26,548 bases of DNA from Pigoraptor vietnamica (Eukaryota > Opisthokonta > Filasterea), in the NCBI GenBank assembly GCA_943704525.1, contig CALSCQ010002159.1, positions 1 through 26,548 of the forward strand, written 5' to 3'. Below, piece after piece: positions 1 through 9,802 of the stretch. Each line of letters starts with the position of its first letter. Position 1 is the stretch's first letter. Under the pieces are notes generated by a model, which was not told where the DNA came from, made no database searches, and saw nothing but the letters and a program-made list of their open reading frames with translations. The position numbers and the translations under genes were made by a program.

Positions 1-372
1 GGGGGGGAGGGGGGGAAGGGGGATAACAACGCCACACACCGCATCGACTCCGACCCGGCGTAGTGGTGCGTCACGGCAAACAGAACAACACACAGCACGC
101 AGAATCCCAATGCGCTGCCGCCATTCCGCCGCTGTAGCGCAACACGTTCCACGGCGCGCACACGCGGGCTCTCCCACGCAACGACGTTTGCGGGACTCGA
201 GATGCCCTTTCGCATCCCCTCCGTCCTTGGCGTTGGGGTGCGCGGAGAGATGGGAGATGTGCGCGAATCTGCCGCAGACGCAACAGAAGACGGCGTGTGC
301 GCGCCATTGCCGTCGCGCCTTTCCGTTCCGAAGGGAGAGCCAGAGGACGAACTTCCGAGCGCAGTGCGCGGC
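1..372 (-). other. Doubtful partial exon, Cys/His-rich frame at left edge
   Basis: On the minus strand a frame is open from a possible acceptor (ccag at 376-373) at 372 down to base 1 without a stop. It contains clustered cysteines and histidines, for example FCCVCGRFAHISHL followed by further CxxC-like pairs, loosely like a zinc-binding module. No family is recognised. At this GC content long open frames are common, and other frames of the same stretch are also open, so this may be chance. If real, it is the 3' or internal part of a gene running off the window. The first 22 bases are almost pure G. Confidence 0.15.
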
Positions 373-1006
373 CTGGATGCAAATAATGGTCGCGTTACAC
401 AAATGACTGCAGACAAACAGGGGGCCACCCCACCAGCCGGTCCCTTCCCTCACGCGCAGCTTCTAGAAATGTGGGAGCGCACTTGTTCGGAAGGCAACAT
501 TAATAGCTGATTTACACTACGCACACGCACCGTATCCCCGCGATGGTCCCAGGCGATGACGGCGCGAACGACGTCGCTGAGAGAGGCGAGCGCGCGCCGC
601 CTGATCGCAGCGGAGACGACGCCATGGTGTCGCCCGCTGCGTGCGTTGGCGCGCCTGTGAGATGGAAGGTATAAAGTGAAGGGCTTGGTGTGTGCAGACT
701 AAAACCGAGGCAGATGTTTCACTCGTCCCAGCGAGTGCGTGCGTGCGTGTGTGCGCGGCACAACATTTCTGTAATGGCCCATTCGAGTGTCGCCGTTAAC
801 AAATTAGGCAGAGAAAAAGCGCGGGAAGGCTCCAATTTGAAAAATTGTTCTATGAATAGTAATTCCATCCCACACACGTGACTGGTCGGCACCGGGCCGT
901 CGTGTGAAAAAACTGCCGAGCACTACACGCTGTTGTTGTCCACAGAATAGTTGCAGTGGGCAGCAGAAGGAGTTGACGGAGTAGGCTGCACGTTGTGCGT
1001 GGCGGG
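373..1006. other. Upstream region of RRP4, no firm gene
   Basis: No convincing exon is seen in this stretch. A short plus-strand frame starts at ATG 543 and is followed by a possible donor (gtgaga, 656), so it could be a non-coding or alternative first exon for RRP4, but nothing in it resembles the family N-terminus. A TATA-like ggtataaag lies near 667. The frame that leads into the RRP4 start is closed by TGA at 974-976, so any additional N-terminal coding sequence would have to be spliced in. Confidence 0.35.
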
Positions 1007-1111
1007 ATGGACGTGCGTGGGATGGACGTGCGTGGGATGGACGTGCGTGGGATGGACGTGCGTGGGATGGACGTGCGTGGGATGGACGTGCGTGGGATGG
1101 ACGTCGCACTG
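1007..1111 (+). repeat. 15-bp minisatellite spanning the RRP4 start codon
   Basis: The unit atggacgtgcgtggg is repeated six times without change from 1007, with a seventh diverging copy from 1097. Every unit holds an ATG in the RRP4 frame, so copies encode MDVRG. The copies are identical to each other, which suggests recent expansion or active homogenisation. Confidence 0.95.
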
Positions 1112-2767
1112 GACGGCCGCGGCGAACGCCACGTAGTGACACCGGGGGATGTCATCACTACAGAAACAGGGTTCATGCGGTACGTTGCGCTTCACCTCTC
1201 CCCCTTTTTAGAGTGGAGTCGATGAACACATGTCTATGACTTACGCTGATCTCCCCTTTTTACTGTGTGTGCATACGCAAATTCTCGATGTGGCCGTTTG
1301 CTCTAACCGGGAGCCTTTGGGGTGCAGAGGGCATGGAACTTACGTGGAGGACGATAAGCTCATCGCGACGGTGGCTGGGTACGTGGAGCGCGTGAACCGG
1401 CTGATTGTCGTGCGTCCGCTCAAGTCGCGGTACAACGGAGAGGTCGGCGACGTGGTCGTCGCGCGCATTACAGAGGTGTGTGTCGTGGGCAACAAACACG
1501 TGGTGTGACAATGTGTGCGTGTGCATGTCATGCCGCGTGCGTGATAGCATGTATGTCTTAGGGGGCATACAAACGGCTTGTGAGAATGCGTGCGCGTCCA
1601 TGTCATCTTAAATTTGGTCTGCGTGTTGAGTGATGATGGATGTCAGGCGGTGCGTGATTGCATGTGTCTTTAATGTCCGTGTCTGTGAGTTTTGCATGTG
1701 TATGTGTACGTGCGCAGGTGTGTGCGTGAGTTGCGTTAGTATGCGGAGGCGACGGAGGAAAATTTGGCAACTGTGTTTGACAGTGCACGCCCTTTGCCAG
1801 ACCATCTAACTTGTGCTTGGCTTCAAACGCGCGTCCGTGCGTGTGCAGGTCGCGCAGAAGCGGTGGAAGGCCGACACAAACGCGCGGTTGGACTCCATTC
1901 TGATGCTGTCGTCCGTTAATCTGCCGGGTGGCGTGCTGGTGCGTTCCCCTGCTTCCAAAATCGCTCGCATACGCACACGGCACAAACACACGGCACATGC
2001 ACACGCTTCATGGGCGCATGCACTCTATTCGCTCTCACACTCGCTCACACGCCCGTATCGCACTTGCAGCGCCGCCGTTCTGCCGAAGACGAGCTCATGA
2101 TGCGAGAGTACTTTGCCGAGGGGGACCTGATTAGCGCGGAGGTGCAGTCCATCTACTCTGACGGCTCCCTCGCGCTGCACACGCGGTCGCTCAAGTACGG
2201 CAAGCTGACGCACGGGCTGTTCATCGCGGTGCCACCGGCGCTCATCAAGCGTTGCAAGAGCCACTTTCACACGCTGCCGTGCGGCGTGAGCGTGATCATC
2301 GGGACGAACGGCTACGTCTGGGTCAGCGCGAAGCGGCCGGAGGCGGGCGCCGAGGGCGTCGAGAAGGAAGAAATGGTGCGGTGTGAAATGGCCGTGTGGT
2401 TTGTGCGTCGGTGGCAGCTGTGCGTCTGTACAAGTGATTTTGGGGAAGTGGTCTTCCGCCCTTCTCGCCACTCGCACACTCGCAACAGGCACGCACACAC
2501 AACACACGCAACTCACCAATTTTCCTGCGCTCACAAAGTCGTACCTCGCCAATTCTCAAAATGCAGGACGTGACCCCCGAGGTGCGCTCGGCGGTCGCGC
2601 GTGTAAGAAACGCCGTCGCCGCGCTCGAGTCCCAGACGATTCTCATCTACGACACGACGCTTGTGTACACCTACGAGGCGTCGCTTCGCTTCGACGTCAA
2701 GGACATGCTTCGGCCCGACGTGGCCGAGGAGATCACGGCGGAGGCGCGCCTGCTTGCGCAGCAATAA
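1007..2767 (+). CDS. EXOSC2: Exosome complex RNA-binding subunit Rrp4 (EXOSC2)
   Basis: This is a cap subunit of the RNA exosome, which feeds RNA into the nine-subunit barrel for 3'-5' decay and processing. Exons are 1007-1179, 1328-1475, 1849-1938, 2070-2375 and 2567-2767. Counted from ATG 1097 the protein is 275 aa (human 293); from the first in-frame ATG, 1007, it is 305 aa. The match runs end to end: VVTPGDVITTETGFMRGHGT in the N-terminal barrel, then VERVNRLIVV and GEVGDVVVARITEV leading into S1. RSAEDELMMREYFAEGDLIS and LHTRSLKYGKL are strongly conserved. The KH-type GTNG loop is at residues 185-188 (275-aa numbering). The end, YDTTLVYTYEASL, also matches. The odd part is the start: seven in-frame ATGs lie in a 15-bp minisatellite, so the N-terminus may carry several MDVRG repeats. 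It converges on the sorting nexin gene. Confidence 0.93.
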
Positions 2768-3080
2768 TAATGATATGCCTATTTGACGCCGTCTTCGTTG
2801 CCCAGCCAACGGTAGTCACGTGGCTATTGACAGATGAATGCTGCGAAGTCTAGGACCTCGCCCTCCTTTACTTTTTTTCTTTCTTTTTCTTTATACTTTG
2901 TTGAATTTGCGTGCAACGAGCCTTACGGCAGAGTGGCGAGCGGAATGACGCGGAGACGAGAGTTGCGCAAGACTAGACGGCACAGACAGCAACACAGCAG
3001 CAGACGCACGACGGACGCGACGAGACAGCAACCAGGAACGGCCTCAGCTACTTGGATAGCGCTGGCGCTTCGACACAGTT
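2768..3080. other. Convergent 3' intergenic region (RRP4/SNX17)
   Basis: About 313 bp separate the two stop codons. It holds an aataataatg stretch at the RRP4 stop and a T-rich tract at about 2865-2900 that could serve in 3' end formation for RRP4. No gene is seen. Confidence 0.5.
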
Positions 3081-4230
3081 TCACAAGTCGTCGTCGCTGA
3101 TGCCGCCCTCGAAGACAGAGTTCTTGCGGCCAGTGCCACCGCCACTCATGTTCATGATGCCCTGTGAATGGCGACGCGGGGGGGGGGGGGGGGGGAGAAA
3201 GCAGAGACGTGAGCACTCAACCATACACGCACACACGCAAAGATGCATGCACCCACACACCCACACACACACACACGCAAAGATGCATGCACCCACACCC
3301 ACACCCACCTACCCACCCACCCACCCACCCACACACACACCTGAGTAATGCTGTTGATGGCGTTGCCAAAGGCGCTCGGCTTGGCCTCCTGCGGGGCGGC
3401 AGATTGGGACGCAGCCGCAGCCGCCTTTTCCTGTGCCGCAACGAAATGGGGCGGAGTGCAAGGTGAGCAGTGTACAGGAGAGTGCGCACCTGTATGCAAA
3501 ATAAGCTCGACAGTCAACATGAGATAAGGGACAGTGGCTGCTGTGCCCCACCTTTTCGCGCATTCGCATAATTTCGTCGACGATCGACTGAATGCAGAGG
3601 CTGGCAAAGATCGCCTGAGGGAAAGTCACGGTAATGAGGCCGCAAACCCATTCACACGCTCACACGGACGCGCGACGCACGCACCACGTACGACGTCAGA
3701 CACAGGAGCGATGTATGTATACGTAAAAAAAAAAAGACATTCAACACGGACACGCATGCACGCACGTGCGACGCATGCACGCACGAAGTCGCATATGGCC
3801 CAAGGGGCACACACCTGCTTTCCCTTGATGGACACCCATTGCGAGTCCTGCTTGGAGAAGACGTAGTGAAAGCTGAACTCGACGTTCTCGTTGAGGCCAA
3901 CAAGCTTCCAGCAGCGCATGCGCGTGATCTTGAACGAGTGCTCCTCGTTCTGCGGAGAGTCAACCGGACGTCGGTGTCAAACCAGCAGTGTGTGACCTCG
4001 TCGAACGAGCCGGGTCGCGGGAAATTGACGCACGATCTCATAGCCACACCTACATATAAAACACACACGAGGACCGGAGAGGCAGTATTCCCCATTTACA
4101 AGTCATAGAAGGTCGAGAGACCATGAACTGACCGCCTTAACACTTCCTCCCCCCCCCTCTCCCCTTTCAAAACCAAAGAAAAGAGAGACCCAGTTCGTGG
4201 CAACACAGGGGTTGAACCCCCCAAAAAGAA

Positions 4231-4273
<43 letters not shown>

Positions 4274-5333
4274 TGATCAAGCTCCAAGTCGATGGCCCAC
4301 CTCATCCTGCAGGCGGAGCCGGATGTCCTGCGGACCGACGCTCACGACCACCGCAGAGTCCTTGTTCGGGAAGTCGCTCATGCACGGCTCGAGCTTAATG
4401 TACCCGTAGTCCCTCAGCTCCCGCGCGAGCAGCAGAAACTGTGACGGCAACACACGAGAAAAGAGGTGGGGCGTTCAGAGTGCGCACAATCGGCGGGATG
4501 CACACAGGAAATTGCGAATGATGCACGCACAACACAAGTGTGGCGTTGCCAGTGTGGCGACGCAAAGACGAGCGTGTCGTCCGAGTGCGATTGCGAACCT
4601 CCTTCTTCTTGCCCTGCTTTCGCAGCGCCTTGAGCTTCTCCAGCATGTCGCTCGAGGGCACAAGCCACCCGTTGTTGAAGTCGCGAATGGCCTGCGCCAC
4701 AATTGATCAGTCACACACGCATAAGGAAAACCCTGCTCGCACACCGACGCGGACGCAAGGCCCTGTCTGTCTAGAAAGGCGTCAGAGTGCGCACCTGTGC
4801 GTAGAGAATATTGACGGCAACATCGTCACTGTACATCGCGAGCTCGATAGTGGGGTTCCAAGAACCACGGCGTACGACGAGCCTCGCGCCGGGTTTCGCG
4901 CGGCGGAGTGCGCGGTGTGTGCTCTCAAAGGGCTGGACAATGCGCATGACTGCGTGCACAAAAAAAACGCGTGCGTGTGTGAGAATCGAGAGTGCAATTA
5001 ATGTGCGGCACAAAACCCGCGCGCGTGCGGGAGAAAATCGAAAGCGGAAATGGGTGTGCGGTGTGCGTGTTTTGGTGAGACAAAATGTCAGTGCTTAACT
5101 GGGAAAAAAGTTTCCGAAACTACCGGCGCAAGACATGTCGCAACAGTGACGCGATGGCACACCCACTCGCTCCTCCTTCCGACGGCCCCTCTGTGAGATA
5201 GAGCGCAAAGTTGATTTCATTGCCGCGCGCGAGGCCGACCTTCTCAGCGAATAGCTGAATACGGGGAGCGATAAAAAGTGTCAACAGCAGGCACATGCAC
5301 ACGCACAGCACAAACACACACACACACACACAC

Positions 5334-5417
<84 letters not shown>

Positions 5418-6589
5418 CACCCAGATGATTCAATGTATGTTTCATGCCGCACCCGTCACGCACCTTCATGACGTACTCGGTCCTGTCGGTTGACTTTGCG
5501 GACACTTTCACTTCAGTGTCGTCGCATAAAAAGAGCGATATCTCGCAGTCCTCCGAAGGCATTTCCTCGGAATTCTGTGAGAGATGCGCGCACATGGCAC
5601 CGTTGCGGTGGACGTCAATACGGGATATGCACACCATTGGCGCACACCACACAACCACAAACCCGCAGACACACGCAGACACACGCACACACATACACAA
5701 ACAAGCACACACAGACACATGCACACACATACACAAACACAAGCGCACACACACACACAGACACACATGTCCAACGCGCAGCATCAGCAGCTGAACGACA
5801 GGCTTACGAACCCGCTGTGCGTCGACGAGGAATTGCTTGAGCACATCGCTCGCGACAATTTGGCCCATGTCGCCGACTACGGCGAGAGAAAACGGGCGTG
5901 TGAGGCGCACAGAGAATCACAAAAACGAGCGCTTAAACGACAAGTGCTCTTCCAGCACACATTGCGCCCCATTTTTCGCTGAGAAAACGTACATTGCATC
6001 CCACTCACTTTGGCTGAGAAAACACACACAAAACCACACACACTGCCACCCCACTCACTTCGCTGAAAGAACTCCTCGAGCTGCGCGCGCCGCTCCTCCA
6101 GCTGCTCCTTGTTCAGCGCGAACATCTTCTTGGGAGGGAATTTGGGCAGCGGCACCGACGCAAAGTCCCGCCGGACCTGCGCACGTGCGTGGGTGCGTGT
6201 GAGTGCGTGCATATTAGAGTGCATTCGATTTGTGTGAGGCAGAGACCACAATATGACTGTGTCCAAAGCGAAGCGAACAGCGCACATACCTTCTCGTTGA
6301 ACTCGGCGAGCTCCGAATAGCGCGTTGAGCAGTGAAAGACGCCATTCACGTGCAGGTTATACACCTTTCAAGGCCCACGCTCGGTGTGTCAGTCCCATTC
6401 GGACTCAAACAGGGTCCAAAGCCTTTCCATGTGTGTGTGCGTGTGTACGTGTGCGTCATGCGTGTCGGCTTGTGTCCTGCGAGTGTGATTCTATTGCATT
6501 GCTGGCGTACACACGAGTGCAGCCAAACTCACCGTGTACTTATTCGGGTCTGTGCCCCGCTCCTCTGTGTCTGGGATCGCAAAGTGCAT
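3081..6589 (-). CDS. SNX17: SNX17-like PX-FERM sorting nexin
   Basis: This is an endosomal cargo adaptor: PX binds PI3P, the FERM-like module binds NPxY-type cargo tails, and the C-terminus recruits Retriever for recycling. Exons on the minus strand are 6589-6533, 6364-6290, 6176-6059, 5876-5812, 5574-5464, 5254-5167, 4949-4795, 4691-4599, 4438-4301, 3949-3815, 3614-3552, 3430-3341 and 3161-3081. They give 422 aa (human SNX17 470). The start MHFAIPDTEE matches SNX17 MHFSIPETEE. PX keeps the PI3P-type RY pair (residues 34-35, CSTRYSEL) and FPPKKMF (57-63). FERM signatures are AVNILYAQ, RELRDYGYIKLEPCMSDFP, ITRMRCW and AIFASLCIQSIVDEIM. The protein ends NSVFEGGISDDDL against NFAFEGIGDEDL in human. 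The donor of exon 4 (gttcgt after 5812) is the least certain junction; an alternative farther downstream would add about 15 codons. It is divergent from the kinase gene. Confidence 0.93.
3178..3195 (+). repeat. Poly-G tract (18 G)
   Basis: A run of 18 G lies in the last intron of the SNX17-like gene, close to the acceptor (poly-C in the sense strand, so it may act as the polypyrimidine tract). Length is likely variable and error-prone in sequencing. Confidence 0.9.
3225..3340 (+). repeat. CA/CCCA-rich microsatellite in SNX17 last intron
   Basis: Interspersed (CA)n and (CCCA)n with two copies of caaagatgcatgcaccca (near 3239 and 3279). In the sense strand this is GT/GGGT-rich and begins directly at the 5' splice site, so the donor gtgtgt is itself part of the repeat. 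Confidence 0.85.
4231..4271 (+). repeat. (GATA)/(GA)n microsatellite
   Basis: A short ataga repeat passes into about 15 GA units within the intron between exons 9 and 10 of the SNX17-like gene. In the sense strand it is (CT)n. Confidence 0.9.
5311..5414 (+). repeat. (CA)n microsatellite in SNX17 intron 5
   Basis: A near-perfect CA repeat of about 100 bp, interrupted by a catacatacata segment near 5336-5346. It fills most of the intron between the exons at 5464 and 5254. It translates as Thr-His or Val-Cys runs and should not be read as protein. Confidence 0.95.
5656..5768 (+). repeat. Degenerate CA-rich tract in SNX17 intron 4
   Basis: Imperfect CA, CAGA and CATA repeats lie between the exons at 5812 and 5574, with a longer near-duplicate unit (agacacatgcacacacatac and related) appearing twice. 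Confidence 0.75.
5975..6070 (+). repeat. Local duplication around the SNX17 exon 3 donor
   Basis: A motif ccactcactt followed by cgctga or ggctgagaaaac occurs near 6001 and again at 6051-6065, and a third fragment, cgctgagaaaac, sits at about 5978. The copy at 6053-6058 is the functional donor of exon 3 (gtgagt in sense). The neighbouring copies look like duplicated donor context now inside the intron. Confidence 0.6.
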
Positions 6590-7251
6590 CTTCTATGGCT
6601 GTCCCGCACACTCCAAACCGGAGCTTACGAACCCACAAATAAACGGAATGCACGTGTGCGCTCCGGCGGCGCATGCGCGAGCGGAGAAAATAAGCAACCA
6701 ACGCGCGCGACGCCGAGTGAGAGGGCAACAAGTGAACACGGACAGCAGGGTTTCTGCAACTTCGCCAGCGCAACAACGACACAAACGGAGGCCCACACGC
6801 AAGCGTTGAAGGTCCTTTGGACATCGCTCGTGCTGCGTGCTTGTGCTCAATCTTTGAAAGGTGTGACGGCATTATGACGTGCGCTCCTGTGATGACGGCG
6901 ATGATACAGTGCTTTCAGTGTGACCTACACCCTTTTCGGGAAACGAGCCAAGCGATTGATGCCACATTTAGTATGGGAGCTTCCAAATTTATGATGGGAG
7001 CTGCCATTTTAGGTGCCGGGCATTTACACACGGTTACCCCAAAATACGCACGAGCTACGACTTGCTGAGTGGGTAAGCTCCTTCCCCTGCAATTCAGAAA
7101 CCGAGAAATCGCGTCTCCTCCTCCTTTCTTCTCGCGCATTTACGCACACCATTTCGCGCTTCTTACCGCAAGCAAGTTCAGAGTCGAGCGTGTCTCGCTT
7201 TGCAAAATGGGACGCAACTGCAGATAGATAGCGCAAGAGAGTTGCGGTGGC
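6590..7251. promoter_or_regulatory. Divergent promoter region, SNX17-like and hybrid kinase
   Basis: This 662-bp head-to-head intergenic stretch must hold both promoters. Three TGACG cores lie close together (about 6863, 6874 and 6892), as bZIP factors would bind. A short direct repeat, atgggagct, occurs at 6974 and 6994. No TATA box stands out and no gene is seen. Confidence 0.4.
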
Positions 7252-9207
7252 ATGGCGAGCTCTCTCGCGCCCGACATGGGCGGTACAGAGTGCGACGTCG
7301 CCATCGAACTGACGGACGTGGACTGCGAGTCTCATGCCCCTGCTCAACACGACGATGCCGCCTTGCCACCGAACGATGGCGTCGAAGCGAGTCCCTCTGA
7401 CCAGGGAATGGAAGATGGCAAGTCGTCCACGCTCAGGCGGCGCTCGGTCCGTTCGGTGGTCCACCGCAAGGCGCGCGTGCGGGACCGCGTGGCGGCCGAG
7501 GTGCGAAGGGCGCGAATGCCCGTGTGGTTGACGGGCCCCGTGATCGCGCTGGCACTCGCTCTGCTCGCGGTCGGCGCGGGTCTGAGCGCGTTCACGTGGA
7601 CGATTCTCAGCGACCGCGTGCATGAGCACACACAGGACCTGGCGCAACTCAACTGCGACCGAGTGGCTTCCGAGCTTGCGACTGCGGTGGGCGTTGCGCG
7701 CGTGTTCACACGCGGCATGGCCGTAGGGCTGTACGGACGCGGAACGAACGTGTCGGACTCGCTCTTTCGCAACCTTCTCGCGACGACAACGACCTCCGGC
7801 GTGCGTTCAGCGGACGGCGCCATCGACACGTCGCCGCGTTTTCTTGTCAGCAAGGCGGTCGTCGCGAGTATCTACATTGCCAAGGTGACGAACGCCACGA
7901 AGGCCGCTTTCGTAGCTGATGCGGTGGCCGAGATTCCGGGATTTTTTCTAAAGGACTACAATCTCGCCACGGGGACGCCGTCGCCCGCCGCAAACCGCTC
8001 CGTGTATTATCCCCTGCGTCGCGTCTTCACGTTTGACGGGTACACCTTCACGCCCGGGCCGTCCCTCGTGCACGGGCTGGACGTCTCGAGTGTATTTTCG
8101 ACGGTGCCTTTCGACCAATCGCGCGACAACGCCGTCGACGGCATCCTCGGCCCTCTGTATTACGCGCCTACAAATGCACCCATCAAAACGCTGGACGACA
8201 CGCACCTGGGCGTCCTGTATCCCCTGTACGACTCGCCGAGCGGGATGCCGGCGACGGTTGCCGAGCGCGTGTCCACGCACTGCGGGTTCGTTGGGGCCTT
8301 CCTCAACGTGTCCGACATCATGCGCCACTTCAGGACGTCCGACAACGGGTACCGAATCGCCATGTTTGACCACGGGCGCCTCGCCTCGCAGGCGAACCCG
8401 CTCTACGGCGGCGTCTCCCTCTACTCTGACGTCAGCAGCATACGTGCCGAGGCCCAGGTCACGCAGCTGGGCGGCGTGGAGGGCATTCTGGGCTACTCGA
8501 AGGTGTCGGGGTCCTTCAACCACGAGATTGGCATCTACTGCGCGCCCACTGGGACGACAGAGCCGAAGGGGTCGATGCCGCCGTGGGCCGGCGTCGTGCT
8601 TGTCATGGGGTTCACCGTGCTCCTCGCCGCGCTCGTTCTGCTGGTTGCAAAGAACAGGCACATCAGCGCACAGGAGGAGCGAGAGAGGACGCGCGCGGTC
8701 GAAGAGGCCGTGCGTGGGGCGAAGCTTGCGCAGGACTTCATCTCTTACGTCAATCACGGTGCGTCTCGTGTGTTGCAATGGCTGTTGCCTTGGCTGCGTC
8801 GTCGCCTGTGCGTGTGCGCGTGGGTCTCTGTAGTTGGTTGGGGAGATGAAGGGGTATTCTTGCGTTTCGAATGTGCCGCACTGTCTCTGTGCTTGACTCA
8901 CGTGGCTCGCTGCCTCGCGATTGCAATTGCAGAGGTGCGCAATCCTCTGAACGGCATCATGGGCCTAGTGGAGCTTGTTCTGTCGGTGGTGCGGGACATG
9001 CGCACGCGGCAGAAGGCGATTGTTCCGGACATCGACGCCGCCGTTGCAGCGTTGAGCCGCGACGAAGTGCGCGACCGCGTCGATGCGCACAGAGAGTACG
9101 AGGCGTTGGCGCTCGCGGGCATAGAGTCAGATATGGAGACGGCGCGAAATTGCTGTCAGCTGATCGGTGGGTTACCATGGTCGCGCCTTCATTCGCGCAC
9201 ACATAGT

Positions 9208-9246
<39 letters not shown>

Positions 9247-9288
9247 ACGCACACGCACACGCACACGCACACGCACACGCACACGCAC

Positions 9289-9321
<33 letters not shown>

Positions 9322-9730
9322 CGCACGCACGCACGCACACACGCACACACTCACACACGCGGTTTTTTGACTGTCCCCCGCCTCGTCTCGGCGTGAAGCA
9401 ATGCTGATGTCGGTGTTGGTCTGGCGCAGGGCACGTCGTCAACGACATTCTCGACATTCGCAAGATCGAGGAGGGCCGCCTCGTCCTCAACCTTTCGGAC
9501 ATGGCCCTGTCGCGCCTCATCGCCAACATCGCGCGCATCATCCGCCCGAAAATTGACGAGCACTCGGCCGTCACGTTTTCCGCGCACTTTGACGAGCGCA
9601 TTACGCTGCGCTGTGACGTCTTCCGCGTCATGCAGGTGCGTACTGTGTGTCCGTGGGCCAACTCGAAAGTATCGGCCGAAATGGCCTTTGCGCGTCAGTG
9701 CGTTGTTTGTGACAGTGCCTCTGCAAATCT

Positions 9731-9802
<72 letters not shown>

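Noticed and set aside
1007-1111. Regular 15-bp repeats considered as CRISPR or a binding-site array
   Set aside because: There are no spacers, the units abut directly, and they continue the RRP4 reading frame.
5120-5910. Open frames rich in Thr-His or Val-Cys around the CA repeats
   Set aside because: Products of reading through dinucleotide repeats, within introns of the SNX17-like gene.
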